NCBI RefSeq assembly: GCF_000757485.1
Contig: NZ_JPYO01000037.1
Location: forward strand, 1 to 64,000
Origin: Achromobacter sp. RTa
Lineage (GTDB): Bacteria > Pseudomonadota > Gammaproteobacteria > Burkholderiales > Burkholderiaceae_B
Length of the DNA: 64,000 nt
Direction: 5' to 3'
The translations under genes were made by a program, and so were the position numbers. A model generated the notes under the pieces. It searched no databases. It saw only the letters and a program-made list of their open reading frames with translations, and was not told the DNA's origin. Positions 7,701 through 17,092 of the stretch are shown piece by piece (within the stretch, counting starts at the first letter, position 1; every line of letters starts with the position of its first letter).

Positions 7701-9460
7701 TGACCGCCGAATACCTGTCGTCGGCCGACCAGATCCAGATCAAGATGGCGCAGGGCGCGAAGCCCGGCGAAGGCGGCCAGCTGCCCGGCCACAAAGTTTC
7801 CGAATACATCGCCAAACTGCGCTACTCGGTCCCAGGCGTGGGCCTGATTTCGCCCCCGCCGCACCACGACATCTATTCCATCGAAGACCTGGCCCAGCTC
7901 ATCCACGACCTGAAGAACGTGAATTCCAAGGCGTCGGTGTCGGTCAAGCTGGTGTCCGAAGTGGGCGTGGGCACGGTGGCCGCGGGCGTGGCCAAGGCCA
8001 AGGCCGACCACGTCGTGATCGCCGGCCATGACGGCGGCACGGGCGCTTCCCCGGTCTCGTCGATCAAGCACGTCGGCACGCCCTGGGAACTGGGCCTGGC
8101 CGAAACCCAGCAGACGCTGGTGCTGAACCGCCTGCGCAGCCGCATCCGCGTGCAGGCCGACGGCCAGATGAAGACCGGCCGCGACGTCGTCATCGGCGCG
8201 CTGCTGGGCGCCGATGAATTCGGCTTCGCCACCGCTCCGCTGGTCGTGGAAGGCTGCATCATGATGCGCAAGTGCCACCTGAACACCTGCCCGGTGGGCG
8301 TGGCCACGCAGGATCCGGTCCTGCGCAAGAAATTCCAGGGCAAGCCCGAGCATGTCGTGAACTTCTTCTTCTTCATCGCCGAGGAAGTGCGCGAAATCAT
8401 GGCCCAGCTGGGCATCCGCAAGTTCGACGACCTGATCGGCCGCGCCGACCTGCTGGACATGCGTTCGGGCGTCGAGCACTGGAAGGCGCAAGGCCTGGAC
8501 TTCGCCCGCGTGTTCCACCAGACGCCGTCCGACGCCGACGTGCGCCAGACGGAAGAGCAGGACCACGGCCTGGCCGGCGCGCTCGATCACCAGCTGATCG
8601 AACGCAGCAAGCCCGCGCTGGAGCGCGGCGAGAAAGTCTCGTTCATCGTTCCGGTGCGCAACCGCAACCGCACGATCGGCGCCATGCTGTCGGGCGCCGT
8701 GGCTTCGCGCTACGGCCATGACGGACTGCCGGACGACACCATCCACATCCAGTGCAACGGCACGGCAGGCCAGAGTTTCGGCGCGTTCCTGGCGCACGGC
8801 ATCACGATGGACCTGGTGGGTGAAGGCAACGACTACGTGGGCAAGGGCCTGTCGGGCGGCCGCATCATCGTGCGCTCTCCCAACGACTTCCGCGGCTTCG
8901 GCCCCGACCACATCATCGCCGGCAACACCGTGCTGTACGGCGCGCTGGCGGGCGAGGCCTTCTTCAACGGCGTGGCCGGCGAGCGTTTCGCGGTGCGCAA
9001 CTCGGGCGCCGCCACGGTGGTGGAAGGCACGGGCGACCACGGCTGCGAATACATGACCGGCGGCACTGTCGTGGTGCTGGGCGCCACGGGCCGCAACTTC
9101 GCGGCCGGCATGTCCGGCGGCGTAGCCTACGTGTGGGATCCGGAGCGCACGCTCAAGCACCGCGCCAACCTGGCCATGGTGGAACTGGAACCGGTGTCCT
9201 CGCATGCCGAGCAGCTCGCGCAGAACGGCATGGATACCTGGCACAGCGCGCAGCGCGGCGGCGAACGCGAAACGGACGAGACCATCCTGCGCCGCCTGGT
9301 GGAAGACCACTTCCGCTACACCGGCAGCTTCCGCGCGCGCGAGATCCTGGGCGACTGGGAAGCCTCGCGCGGCAAATTCGTAAAGATCATGCCGACGGAC
9401 TACCGCCGCGCATTGGGTGAAATGTGGCGTGCAGCCAACCCGCAACAACTGGCTGCGTGA
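4721..9460 (+). CDS. gltB: Glutamate synthase (NADPH) large subunit
   Basis: Converts glutamine plus 2-oxoglutarate to two glutamates, the main ammonium assimilation route with glutamine synthetase. 1579 residues, the usual length. In order: class II glutamine amidotransferase domain with catalytic Cys41 (in DACGVGF) after a propeptide, central domain, FMN-binding synthase domain, a 3Fe-4S site with cysteines near 1179, 1185 and 1190 ([12 protein letters not shown]), and the C-terminal beta-helix rich in glycine. I chose ATG 4721, which has GGAG upstream; the open frame continues to TTG 4607 without family similarity. It forms an operon with gltD. Confidence 0.97.
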   Translation: MPQNTQIESCPPPKATPIDASRIGLPPVQGLYHPKNEHDACGVGFVAHIKGKKSHAIIQQGLKILENLDHRGAVGADKLMGDGAGILIQIPDALYRDELGQQGIVLPPPGEYGVAMVFLPKETASRLACEQELERSVRAEGQVVLGWRNVPVDVDMPMSPAVRACEPVIRQLFIGRGADVMVPDALERKLYVIRKTASHAIQNMHLAHGKEYFVPSASVRTVVYKGLLLADQVGRYYRDLADPRTVSALALVHQRFSTNTFPAWPLAHPYRMIAHNGEINTVKGNFNWLRAREGMMQSAVLGEDLKKLYPIVYEGQSDTATFDNCLELLVNSGYSLAHAMMMMIPEAWEQHTQMDESRRAFYEYHAAMMEPWDGPAAVAFTDGRQIGATLDRNGLRPARYLVTDDDMVILASEAGTLSIPENRIIKKWRLQPGKMFLIDLEQGRIIDDAEIKLQLANSRPYRQWIERLQIKLESLPAPRQAAVATQSSVSLLDRQQAFGWTQEDYKFILEPMAASGEEVIGSMGNDAPLAVLSDRAKPFYNYFRQLFAQVTNPPIDPIREQLVMSLVSFIGPKPNLLDINNVNPPLRLEVSQPVLDFAAMAQIRDIEQVTGKKFRSFELDITYPAAWGPEGIEARVAALCARAVDAVQSGYNILIVSDRLVDSERVAIPALLATSAVHQHLIRAGLRTNTGLVVETGSAREVHHFALLGGYGAEAIHPYLALESLGKMNDPEKAVKNFIKAIGKGLNKVMSKMGISTYMSYTGAQIFEAVGLQSALVNKYFTGTSSNIEGIGIFQVAEEALRQHRAAFGTDPVLANDLDAGGEYAYRVRGEEHMWTPDSIAKLQHASRANNYRTYKEYAQIINDQSRRHMTLRGLFEFRFDPSRAIPLDDVEPAKEIVKRFATGAMSLGSISTEAHSVLAVAMNRIGGKSNTGEGGEDELRYRDEMREGKSPVKDGDTLASVLGSDRIEADVQLKKGDSLRSKIKQVASGRFGVTAEYLSSADQIQIKMAQGAKPGEGGQLPGHKVSEYIAKLRYSVPGVGLISPPPHHDIYSIEDLAQLIHDLKNVNSKASVSVKLVSEVGVGTVAAGVAKAKADHVVIAGHDGGTGASPVSSIKHVGTPWELGLAETQQTLVLNRLRSRIRVQADGQMKTGRDVVIGALLGADEFGFATAPLVVEGCIMMRKCHLNTCPVGVATQDPVLRKKFQGKPEHVVNFFFFIAEEVREIMAQLGIRKFDDLIGRADLLDMRSGVEHWKAQGLDFARVFHQTPSDADVRQTEEQDHGLAGALDHQLIERSKPALERGEKVSFIVPVRNRNRTIGAMLSGAVASRYGHDGLPDDTIHIQCNGTAGQSFGAFLAHGITMDLVGEGNDYVGKGLSGGRIIVRSPNDFRGFGPDHIIAGNTVLYGALAGEAFFNGVAGERFAVRNSGAATVVEGTGDHGCEYMTGGTVVVLGATGRNFAAGMSGGVAYVWDPERTLKHRANLAMVELEPVSSHAEQLAQNGMDTWHSAQRGGERETDETILRRLVEDHFRYTGSFRAREILGDWEASRGKFVKIMPTDYRRALGEMWRAANPQQLAA

Positions 9461-9468
9461 GGGAAATC

Positions 9469-10935
9469 ATGGGAAAGATCACCGGATTCATGGAATACCA
9501 GCGCCTGCAGGAGGCCTCGGAGGCCCCGCAGAAGCGTCTGAAGAACTGGCGCGAATTCGTGCTGCACCTGAACGACGACCAGGCCAAGCAGCAGGCGGCG
9601 CGCTGCATGGATTGCGGCATTCCGTTCTGCAACAACGGCTGCCCGGTCAACAACATCATCCCGGACTGGAATGACCTGGTGTACAAGCAGGACTGGAAGC
9701 GCGCGCTGGACGTGCTGCACTCCACCAACAACTTCCCCGAGTTCACCGGCCGCATCTGCCCGGCCCCGTGCGAAGCCGCCTGTACCTTGAACATCAACAG
9801 CGACGCTGTGGGCATCAAGTCCATCGAGCACGCGATCATCGACAAGGGATGGGCCGAAGGCTGGGTGGCGCCGCAAGTGCCGGCGCGCAAGACCGGCAAG
9901 AAGGTCGCGGTGGTGGGCTCCGGCCCCGCCGGCCTGGCTTGCTCGCAGCAGCTGGCCCGCGCGGGCCATTCGGTGACGCTGTTCGAAAAGAGCGACCGCA
10001 TCGGCGGGCTGCTGCGCTACGGCATCCCCGATTTCAAGCTGGAAAAGCACCAGATCGACCGCCGCATCTCCCAGATGGAAGCCGAAGGCGTGGAATTCGC
10101 GCCCTCGACCTATATCGGCAATCCGAGCGACCCCGTGGCCGATGGCCTGACGGTGCGCACGCCGGAATCGCTGCTGGCCGAATTCGACGCGGTAGTGATG
10201 AGCGGCGGCTCGGAAACCCCGCGCGACCTGCCGGTGCCCGGTCGCGAACTGTCGGGCGTGTATTTCGCGATGGACTTCCTGCGCCAGCAGAACAAGGCCG
10301 TGGCCGGCGACCGCCTCACCAATCAGACGCTGGCCAAGGGCAAGCACGTGGTCGTGATCGGCGGCGGCGATACGGGGTCCGACTGCGTGGGCACCAGCAA
10401 CCGCCATGGCGCGGCCTCGGTCACGCAGTTCGAACTGATGCCCCAGCCGCCCGAATCCGAGAACAAGTCCATGACGTGGCCGTACTGGCCGCTGAAGATG
10501 CGCACGTCCTCCTCGCACGAGGAAGGCTGCGAGCGCGACTGGTCCGTGACCACCAAGCTGCTCAAGGGCAGCAACGGCAAGGTCGAGAAGCTGGTCGGCG
10601 CGCGCGTCGAATGGTTCAAGGACGAAGCCACCGGCCAGATGAAGATGCGCGAGGCCGAAGGCTCGGAATTCGAGATCAAGGCCGACCTGGTGCTGCTGGC
10701 CATGGGCTTTGTGTCGCCGGTGCAGACGGTGCTCGACGCCTTCGGCGTGGATCGCGACGCGCGCGGCAACGTGCGCGCCAATACCGACGACTACCGCACC
10801 AACGTGGAAAAAGTCTTCACCGCCGGCGACATGCGCCGCGGCCAGTCCCTGGTGGTCTGGGCCATCCGCGAAGGCCGCCAGTGCGCACGCTCGGTGGACG
10901 CCTTCCTCATGGGCAGCAGCGAACTGCCGCGCTGA
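9469..10935 (+). CDS. gltD: Glutamate synthase (NADPH) small subunit
   Basis: Electron-transfer subunit that passes NADPH electrons through FAD and 4Fe-4S clusters to GltB. 488 residues. N-terminal cysteines at 46, 49, 54, 58 ([13 protein letters not shown]) and 97, 101, 105 (CPAPCEAAC) bind the clusters. The FAD-binding GSGPAG begins near 150 and the NADPH-binding GGGDTGSD near 298. It starts at ATG 9469, 8 bp after the gltB stop, preceded by GAGGGA. The operon ends at a strong terminator. Confidence 0.97.
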   Translation: MGKITGFMEYQRLQEASEAPQKRLKNWREFVLHLNDDQAKQQAARCMDCGIPFCNNGCPVNNIIPDWNDLVYKQDWKRALDVLHSTNNFPEFTGRICPAPCEAACTLNINSDAVGIKSIEHAIIDKGWAEGWVAPQVPARKTGKKVAVVGSGPAGLACSQQLARAGHSVTLFEKSDRIGGLLRYGIPDFKLEKHQIDRRISQMEAEGVEFAPSTYIGNPSDPVADGLTVRTPESLLAEFDAVVMSGGSETPRDLPVPGRELSGVYFAMDFLRQQNKAVAGDRLTNQTLAKGKHVVVIGGGDTGSDCVGTSNRHGAASVTQFELMPQPPESENKSMTWPYWPLKMRTSSSHEEGCERDWSVTTKLLKGSNGKVEKLVGARVEWFKDEATGQMKMREAEGSEFEIKADLVLLAMGFVSPVQTVLDAFGVDRDARGNVRANTDDYRTNVEKVFTAGDMRRGQSLVVWAIREGRQCARSVDAFLMGSSELPR

Positions 10936-10959
10936 TCCTCACGATCAGGCTCCAGCCAG

Positions 10960-10997
10960 ATCGCCGCCGGGCGCATGCCCCGGCGGCGATTTTTTTG
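10960..10997 (+). terminator. gltBD terminator
   Basis: A GC-rich 12-bp stem (ATCGCCGCCGGG and its complement) followed by seven or more Ts. Confidence 0.9.
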
Positions 10998-11065
10998 CCG
11001 GACCGCGCCAGCGCATCGCGGCCTGTTGCAACATAACCACTTTTCGATTGCGGTCTTTTCACGAT

Positions 11066-11079
11066 TTGACACACGTCAA
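11066..11079. promoter_or_regulatory. FNR/Anr-type box upstream of ompW
   Basis: TTGAC-ACAC-GTCAA, a perfect inverted repeat fitting the FNR/Anr consensus TTGAY-N4-RTCAA. Its centre lies about 70 bp before the ompW ATG, leaving room for a class II promoter. Implies oxygen-responsive control. Confidence 0.65.
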
Positions 11080-11141
11080 GCGGGCCAGACGCCAGGTTTG
11101 AGAACCTGTCAGCTCACCTAATGGAAAGATCGGAGAAGAAA

Positions 11142-11780
11142 ATGTTTTCGCTGAACGGCCGTATCCGCGCCACCGCCATCGCCGGCCTGATCGCCGCCGG
11201 CACGCTTGCCGCTCCCGCGCACGCACACGAAGCCGGGGACGTGCTGCTCAAGGTCGGTGTGACGCAGGTCCGCCCCTCGTCCAACAACGGCAGCGTACTC
11301 GACGGCAGCGTCAAGCTGGACGTCAACAACAACGTGCGCCCGAGCTTCACCCTGACCTACATGGCCACGCGCAACATCGGCATCGAACTGCTGGGCGCCT
11401 GGCCCTTCCAGCACGACATCCGCGGCAGCGGCCTGGGCAAGATCGGCTCGACCAAGCACCTGCCGCCCACGCTGAGCCTGCAATGGCACATCCTGCCGGA
11501 CAGCATGATCCAGCCCTACATCGGCGTGGGCATCAACTACACCCACTTCTTCGACACCAAGGCCGAGGGCGCGCTGAGCGGCTCCGACCTGAAGCTGAAG
11601 GATTCGTGGGGCGTGGCCGCGCAGCTTGGCGCGGACATCAAGATCAATGACCGCTGGTTCATGAACGCGGACATCCGCTACATCGACATCTCGTCCAAGG
11701 TGAAACTGGACGGCCAGCACATCGGCACCGCGCGGATCAATCCCTGGGTGGCTACGCTGGGCGTCGGCTACCGCTTCTGA
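11142..11780 (+). CDS. ompW: Outer membrane protein OmpW family
   Basis: Small eight-stranded beta-barrel of the outer membrane. The 212-residue product begins with a signal peptide ending near residue 29 (AAPAHA then HEAGD). It has the family's N-terminal KVGVTQVRPSS stretch, alternating barrel strands, YIGVGINYTHFFD in the middle and a terminal YRF. ATG 11142 is preferred over 11121 because GGAG lies six bases before it. An FNR-type box upstream suggests oxygen control, as is known for ompW in enteric bacteria. The last 13 bases overlap the convergent LysR gene. Confidence 0.92.
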   Translation: MFSLNGRIRATAIAGLIAAGTLAAPAHAHEAGDVLLKVGVTQVRPSSNNGSVLDGSVKLDVNNNVRPSFTLTYMATRNIGIELLGAWPFQHDIRGSGLGKIGSTKHLPPTLSLQWHILPDSMIQPYIGVGINYTHFFDTKAEGALSGSDLKLKDSWGVAAQLGADIKINDRWFMNADIRYIDISSKVKLDGQHIGTARINPWVATLGVGYRF

Positions 11781-12643
11781 GCGGCTTCCAGTTCCTGCCG
11801 CAAGGCCTGCAGCGCCGGCGTATCGTCGTCGGCGCGCCAGACCAGCTGGGTCAAGGCCCGGCCATGCGCGCCAGGCAGCGCGCCGACGCGCACGGAATGC
11901 GCCGTTCCCAGCACCTCGAGCACCGAGCGCGGCACGATGGCCACGCCCGACCCCGCGGCCACGCATGCCACGATGGCGTGATACGACGCGAACTCCATCA
12001 CATTGCCCGGCGTAATCCCTTCCTGGTTCAGCCAGGACTCCAGGATGCGCCGATAAGAGCACCCGGAGGCGAACGCGATGACGCTGCGGTCGCCCAGTTC
12101 CCGGGCGCTCCCGATCGGATCCCACGCCATGGGCGAGATCAGCGCAAGCTCTTCCCGGAACGCGTCCACCGCCGCCAGCCCCTGCGCCGGAAACGGCTGG
12201 GCGACGAACGCGGCTTCGATGTCGTAGTTGCGCACCTTGGCGGCCAGCGCCGCCGAGGTGCCGGTCACCAGTTCGATGCGCACCTGCGGCCAGGACGCGT
12301 GATAGGCCGCCAGGATGGGCGGCAGGCGCGCGGCGGCCGTGCTTTCCATGGTGCCGATGCGCAGCACGCCTCGCGGCGAACCCTCGCGCACCGCCGCCTG
12401 CGCCTCGTCCGACAGGCGCAGCAGCCGGTCGGCGTACGACAGCAGCACCCGGCCCTGATCCGACAGCACCAGGCGGCGGTTCTGGCGCCGGAACAGCGGC
12501 GCATCCAGCGAGGCTTCGAGCTGCTTCAGGCGGGTCGACACGTTGGACTGCACGCGGTTCAGGTGCAGGGCGGCGCGCGCCACGCCGCCCTGGTCGGCCA
12601 CCGCCTTGAATATCTGCAGCGCGTCCAGATCCAAATTTCTCAT
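11768..12643 (-). CDS. LysR-family transcriptional regulator
   Basis: 291 residues: N-terminal winged helix-turn-helix (about 3-62, with GGVARAALHLNRVQSNVSTRLKQLE) and a C-terminal effector-binding domain (about 90-285). It is divergent from the MFS/Bug/nitronate-monooxygenase operon, which it probably regulates; the 65-bp intergenic space carries the palindrome TTAATA-N6-TATTAA. Its 3' end overlaps ompW on the other strand by 13 bp. The effector is unknown. Confidence 0.92.
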   Translation of the reverse strand: MRNLDLDALQIFKAVADQGGVARAALHLNRVQSNVSTRLKQLEASLDAPLFRRQNRRLVLSDQGRVLLSYADRLLRLSDEAQAAVREGSPRGVLRIGTMESTAAARLPPILAAYHASWPQVRIELVTGTSAALAAKVRNYDIEAAFVAQPFPAQGLAAVDAFREELALISPMAWDPIGSARELGDRSVIAFASGCSYRRILESWLNQEGITPGNVMEFASYHAIVACVAAGSGVAIVPRSVLEVLGTAHSVRVGALPGAHGRALTQLVWRADDDTPALQALRQELEAAQKR

Positions 12644-12660
12644 TTCAAGAACTCAAATTC

Positions 12661-12678
12661 TTAATAATTCACTATTAA
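12661..12678. promoter_or_regulatory. Candidate LysR operator
   Basis: TTAATA-ATTCAC-TATTAA, a perfect 6-bp inverted repeat in the AT-rich gap between the divergent LysR and MFS genes. The placement fits a LysR site. Confidence 0.4.
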
Positions 12679-12708
12679 AGATATTAGTACAGCCGTAGAG
12701 TAGGGGGC

Positions 12709-13959
12709 ATGTCAACGCCCGTTACTTCTTCCGTTCCCGATTCCCGCAGCCCGGCCGCCCTGGCCTGGCCCGCGGCGCTGGCCCTGGCGGCCGCCATGGG
12801 GATCGGCCGCTTCGCCTTCACGCCGGTGTGGCCCTCCATGGCGCAGGAAGCCGGCCTGTCCCTGGCGCAGGGCGGCTGGCTGGCCTCGGCGAACTATGCG
12901 GGCTACCTGCTCGGAGCCCTGGCCGCCATCGCCTGGCCCATCCGGCGGCTGCGCGGCGCGCTGGCCGCCAGCCTGCTTGCCGTAGCCCTGCTGACGCTGG
13001 CCATGCCGTTCTGGCACGGAATGGCGGCTTGGTGCGCGCTGCGGCTGGCGGCGGGGTATGCAAGCGCCAGCGCCTTCATCTGCGTGGCGGCCTGGCGGCC
13101 CGCGCCCGCGGGCGACCCGCGCGAGGCGGGCGCGTCCGCCGTGACCTACGCCGGCGTGGGAGCGGGCATCGCGCTGACGGGGCTGGCATGCCTCGCCCTG
13201 GCGGCGCGGGGCGCGCGGGCGGACACCCTCTGGATCGCCCTGGGCGGCCTGGCGCTGGCCTTGTCCGCAGCAGCCTGGACCGGATTGCGCCGCCAGGCGG
13301 CGCCCGTCCCGCCGCGAGCCGCCACGGCGCCGGCCGCCGGCCTGCCTCCCGCCATGCCGCGGCTGGCCCTGCACTACGGCGTCTTCGGCGTGGGCTACAT
13401 CGTTCCCGCCACCTTCCTGCCCGCGATGGCCAAGGAAACCATCCCCGACCCCGCGGTCTTCGGCTGGGCCTGGCCGCTGTTCGGGCTGGCCGCGGCGATC
13501 TCCTGCCTGCTGGTCCCGCGCCTGGGCCGCGGCCGCGACGACCGCCAGGTCTGGCGCGGCGCCCAGGCCCTGATGGCCCTGGGCATGCTGGCCGTGGCGA
13601 TATGGCACCACATTGCCGCGGTGATCCTGGCCGCCGTGCTGGTGGGCGGCACCTTCATGGTGATCACCCAGGCGGGCATGCTGGCCGCCCGGCGGGGAGC
13701 CGGCGCGGCGGCCCCCAGGGCGGCCGCCATCATGACGGCGGCTTTCGCGGCTGGCCAGATATTGGGGCCGCTTCTGGCTTCGTGGGCGGCCGGCTGGGGC
13801 GCCGGCCTGCCGCAAGTGCTGGGGGGCAGCGCGGCGCTGCTGGCGCTTTCGGCATGGCGCTTGGGAAAAATCACGACAGACGTCGAAGGCGCTGGGCATA
13901 ATGCGATCGGCCCACAGGGCTGTTCCACTAGAAAGCAGAAAGAGGAGTTCCCAGCATGA
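12709..13959 (+). CDS. YbfB/YjiJ-family MFS transporter
   Basis: 416 residues with about 12 hydrophobic helices. The N-terminal GIGRFAFTPVWPSM motif is diagnostic of the YbfB/YjiJ family of inner-membrane MFS permeases, whose substrates are unknown. It is the first gene of a rightward operon; its stop overlaps the next start (ATGA at 13956). The LysR gene is divergent. Confidence 0.88.
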   Translation: MSTPVTSSVPDSRSPAALAWPAALALAAAMGIGRFAFTPVWPSMAQEAGLSLAQGGWLASANYAGYLLGALAAIAWPIRRLRGALAASLLAVALLTLAMPFWHGMAAWCALRLAAGYASASAFICVAAWRPAPAGDPREAGASAVTYAGVGAGIALTGLACLALAARGARADTLWIALGGLALALSAAAWTGLRRQAAPVPPRAATAPAAGLPPAMPRLALHYGVFGVGYIVPATFLPAMAKETIPDPAVFGWAWPLFGLAAAISCLLVPRLGRGRDDRQVWRGAQALMALGMLAVAIWHHIAAVILAAVLVGGTFMVITQAGMLAARRGAGAAAPRAAAIMTAAFAAGQILGPLLASWAAGWGAGLPQVLGGSAALLALSAWRLGKITTDVEGAGHNAIGPQGCSTRKQKEEFPA

Positions 13960-14933
13960 AACCGTTGCGCCCCCTGATCGCCGCCCTCGCGGCCGTTGCC
14001 GCCTTCAGCGGCGCCGCCCAGGCCCAGACCGCGGACTGGCCGGCCAAGCCCATCACCATGATCGTGCCCTACGCGCCGGGCGGCTTCGCCGATACCCGCG
14101 TGCGCCTGCTGGCGCGCAAGCTGGGCGACACGCTGGGCCAACCCATCGTGGTCGAGAACAAGGCGGGCGCCGGCGGCGTGGTCGGCACCAACCTGATCGC
14201 CCGAGCCGCCCCCGACGGCTACACCATCGGCACGGGCAATCTGGCGCCCATGGCGGTCAATCCGACACTGATGAAGGACATGCCTTACGATCCGCAGAAG
14301 GATCTGGCGCCCATCATCCTGCTCGAGAACAGCCCGCTGGTGCTGAGCGTGAACAACGACCTGCCGGTGAAGACGCTGGCCGACCTGATCGCGCTGGCCA
14401 AGAAAGAACCCGGCAAGCTGTCGTTCGGCTCGTCCGGCGTGGGCGGCGCCCACCACCTCTCCGGCGAAATGTTCCGCGAACAGGCCAAGATCGACATCGT
14501 CCACGTCCCGTACAAGGGCGGCAGCCTGGCCGCGACCGACCTCATGGGCGGCCATATCTCGATGATGTTCGAAATGGGCTATTCCGCGCTGCCGGCCATC
14601 CAGGGCAAGAAGATCCACCCCATCGCCGTCACCTCCGCCAAGCGCCTGGCCGTGCTGCCCGACGTGCCCACCATGGCCGAATCGGGCCTGCCCGGCTTCG
14701 AGTCGTACAACTGGCAGGGCATCGTGGCGCCCGCCGGCACGCCCGCGCCGATCATCGCCAAGCTCAATGCCGAGTTCAACCGCATCCTGAAAGAGCCCGA
14801 CGTGCAGAAGGCCATTGCGGACACCGGCAGCCAGGCCGGCGGCGGCACGCCCGAGGAATTCGCGGCCTTCATCAAGAGCGAAACCGAAAAGTGGGCCCAC
14901 GTCATCAAGGCTGGGAACATCCAGCTTCAATAA
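13956..14933 (+). CDS. Bug-family tripartite tricarboxylate receptor (periplasmic)
   Basis: 325 residues with a signal peptide (cleavage after AAQAQ, about residue 24) and the Bug/TctC pattern: WPAKPITMIVPYAPGG near the mature start, ENKAGAGG, ANLIA/PDGYT-like block, VPYKGG and the conserved DVPTMAESG loop. Bug proteins bind small carboxylates or related metabolites. No TctA/TctB membrane partners are adjacent, as is common for the expanded Bug families of Bordetella and Achromobacter. It overlaps the MFS stop codon and precedes a nitronate monooxygenase, so it may serve uptake or sensing for that enzyme's pathway. Confidence 0.93.
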   Translation: MKPLRPLIAALAAVAAFSGAAQAQTADWPAKPITMIVPYAPGGFADTRVRLLARKLGDTLGQPIVVENKAGAGGVVGTNLIARAAPDGYTIGTGNLAPMAVNPTLMKDMPYDPQKDLAPIILLENSPLVLSVNNDLPVKTLADLIALAKKEPGKLSFGSSGVGGAHHLSGEMFREQAKIDIVHVPYKGGSLAATDLMGGHISMMFEMGYSALPAIQGKKIHPIAVTSAKRLAVLPDVPTMAESGLPGFESYNWQGIVAPAGTPAPIIAKLNAEFNRILKEPDVQKAIADTGSQAGGGTPEEFAAFIKSETEKWAHVIKAGNIQLQ

Positions 14934-14951
14934 CCTTTCAGGAGTAATCCC

Positions 14952-16013
14952 ATGGCTACCCGTCTGATTGAACTGCTCAAGCTGCTCCACCCCATCGTCC
15001 AGGCCCCCATGGCCGGCGGCGCCACGACGGTGGAACTGGTCTCCGAAGCATCGAAGGCGGGAACCCTGGGTTCGCTCGGGGCCGCTTACATGGGCCCCGA
15101 ACAGATCGAGGCCGCGGCGCAGGCGATCCGCGCGCGCACGCAGCGGCCGTTCGCCATCAACCTGTTCGCGTCGGTGCCGCAGGAAGCCATGCGCGGCGAC
15201 GCCGGCCGCATGCTGGCCCTGATGGCGCGCTATCACCAGCAGCTGGGCCTGCCGGCGCCCGCCGAGCCCGGCCCCCAGCCGGATCCGCTGGAAGGGCAGA
15301 TCGAGGCGATCCTGCGTGTGCGCCCGGCGGTTTTCAGTTTCACCTTCGGCCGCATCCCGGCGGAAGCGCTCGCGCGCTGCCGCGCGGCGGGCATCCTCAC
15401 CGTGGGCACCGCAACCACGGTGCGCGAAGCGGTGGCGCTCGAGCAGGACGGCGTGGACGCCGTCGTCGCGCAAGGCGCCGAGGCCGGCGGCCACCGGGGC
15501 ACATTCCTGGGCGGTTTCGAGGAATCGCTGATCGGCACCATGGCTCTGGTGCCGCAGGTGGCGGACGCCGTCTCCGTGCCGGTCATCGCCTCGGGCGGCA
15601 TCATGGACGGCCGCGGCATCGCTGCCGCCCTGGCCCTGGGCGCCGACCTCGCACAAATGGGGACGGCCTTTCTCACCACGGAGGAGTCTGGTATTAACGA
15701 AGCCTACAAGGCGCTCCTTCCCGCCTCGCGCTCCGAGCAATCGCGCGTGACCCGGGCGTTTTCCGGCCGTCCCGCCCGCGGCATCGAAAACGCATTCATG
15801 CGGGACGCCGACACCCTTGCGGACGACATCCTGCCGTACCCCCTGCAAAACGCCCTGACGCGGCCCATGCGCACGGCGGGCGGCAAGGCGGGCAATATCG
15901 ACGTGCTTTCCCTGTGGGCCGGCCAAGGCGCCCCCCTGGCCAGGCGCGAAACCACCGCGGACCTGGTCCAGCGGCTGGCCAGGGAAACGGCAGCGGCGCA
16001 GACGCGCCGCTGA
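14952..16013 (+). CDS. Nitronate monooxygenase (2-nitropropane dioxygenase-like)
   Basis: 353-residue FMN-dependent TIM-barrel enzyme of the NMO/2-nitropropane dioxygenase family, which oxidises alkyl nitronates such as propionate-3-nitronate. Visible marks: PIVQAPMAGGAT at the N-terminus, QGAEAGGHRGTF (contains the catalytic His of class I enzymes), VIASGGIMDGRGIAAALALGAD and QMGTAFL for phosphate binding. AGGAG lies shortly before the ATG. Third gene of the LysR-controlled operon. Confidence 0.9.
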   Translation: MATRLIELLKLLHPIVQAPMAGGATTVELVSEASKAGTLGSLGAAYMGPEQIEAAAQAIRARTQRPFAINLFASVPQEAMRGDAGRMLALMARYHQQLGLPAPAEPGPQPDPLEGQIEAILRVRPAVFSFTFGRIPAEALARCRAAGILTVGTATTVREAVALEQDGVDAVVAQGAEAGGHRGTFLGGFEESLIGTMALVPQVADAVSVPVIASGGIMDGRGIAAALALGADLAQMGTAFLTTEESGINEAYKALLPASRSEQSRVTRAFSGRPARGIENAFMRDADTLADDILPYPLQNALTRPMRTAGGKAGNIDVLSLWAGQGAPLARRETTADLVQRLARETAAAQTRR

Positions 16014-16065
16014 ACCGGGATTGTTCCCTGGCTCGAAAACACTGTTCCACGGACGGCCCCTCGCG

Positions 16066-16093
16066 TTGTGATTACAAAGCGTCGGGCTACAAT
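16066..16093 (+). promoter_or_regulatory. Possible mla operon promoter
   Basis: TTGTGA (16066-16071), 16-bp spacer, TACAAT (16088-16093), about 160 bp before mlaF. Confidence 0.4.
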
Positions 16094-16255
16094 GGCGCCT
16101 CGCCGCCGGGAGCCATGGCCCGACCTTGTCCCGGCATATGAGTAACAGGGCGCTTCCCGACGCCGCCTGTCTTGTCCGCGCCGGCCCCATGTCCGCCAGA
16201 CGCATCGACCAGACAGCAGGGCAAGCACCGCCGCCGAAACACCCTTTCGTTGCCC

Positions 16256-17092
16256 ATGCCCGCTCAAACAAGCAGCACCCCGGAATTCGCCCTGCGCCTG
16301 GAAGGCGTGGCGCTCGGCTACGGCGATTTCACCGTTCTGCGTGATATCTCCATGGACGTGCGCGCGGGCCAGGTGGTCGCCATCATGGGCGGCTCGGGCT
16401 CGGGCAAGACCACCCTGCTGCGGGCGGCCACCGGCCAGCTCACCGCGCAGCAGGGGCGGGTGCTGGCCTTCGGCCAGGACATGGCGCACGTCTCCCCGGC
16501 CGAACTGCAAACGCTGCGCACGCGCATGGGCGTGCTGTTCCAGCAGGGCGCGCTCTTCACCGACCTGAACGTCTTCGAAAACGTGGCCTTCCCGCTGCGC
16601 GAGCACACCCGGCTGGAAGAGACGGAAGTCACCGAGCGCGTGCTGGACAAGCTCGACGCCGTCGGCCTGCGCGCCGCCGCGCACCTGAAGGTTTCCGAAA
16701 TCTCGGGCGGCATGGCCCGGCGCGTGGCGCTGGCCCGCGCCGTGGTGCTGGAGCCCGAACTCATTCTGTACGACGAACCCTTCGCCGGCCTGGATCCGAT
16801 CTCGCTGGGCATCACCGCCCGCCTGATCCGCAGCCTGGCCGACCGCCTGGGCTGCGCGTCGGTGCTGATCACGCACGACGTCCAGGAATCGTTCTCCATC
16901 GCGGACCAGGTCTACCTGGTGGGCCAGGGCAAGCTCGCCGCCGCCGGGTCGCCGGAAACGCTGTCGGCCTCGCAAGACCCCTACGTGCAGCAATTCCTCA
17001 AGGGAGAGCCCGACGGCCCGGTCGCGTTCCAGTATCCCGAAACGCCCGCTTTCCAGAAGTGGCTTTCGCAACAGAAGGGGCGCCGCGCATGA
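16256..17092 (+). CDS. mlaF: Phospholipid ABC transporter ATP-binding protein MlaF
   Basis: ATPase of the Mla system, which moves phospholipids between inner and outer membranes and keeps outer-leaflet asymmetry. The 278-residue product has Walker A GGSGSGKTT (45-53), Q-loop FQQGALF, signature ISGGMARR (149-156), Walker B LILYDEP (169-175) and the H-loop THD. Start taken at ATG 16256, where family similarity begins; an upstream TTG at 16172 is possible but less likely. First gene of mlaFEDAC; its stop overlaps mlaE (ATGA). Confidence 0.95.
   Translation: MPAQTSSTPEFALRLEGVALGYGDFTVLRDISMDVRAGQVVAIMGGSGSGKTTLLRAATGQLTAQQGRVLAFGQDMAHVSPAELQTLRTRMGVLFQQGALFTDLNVFENVAFPLREHTRLEETEVTERVLDKLDAVGLRAAAHLKVSEISGGMARRVALARAVVLEPELILYDEPFAGLDPISLGITARLIRSLADRLGCASVLITHDVQESFSIADQVYLVGQGKLAAAGSPETLSASQDPYVQQFLKGEPDGPVAFQYPETPAFQKWLSQQKGRRA

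Noticed and set aside
4691-9448. Long minus-strand open frame of 1585 codons opposite gltB
   Set aside because: It mirrors the GC-rich third codon positions of gltB; the gltB product is a clear full-length family member and the mirror has no recognisable domain.
13395-16271. Long minus-strand open frame of 958 codons
   Set aside because: It runs antisense across three well-supported genes (MFS, Bug, NMO) and has low-complexity Ala/Gly/Arg composition typical of a shadow frame.
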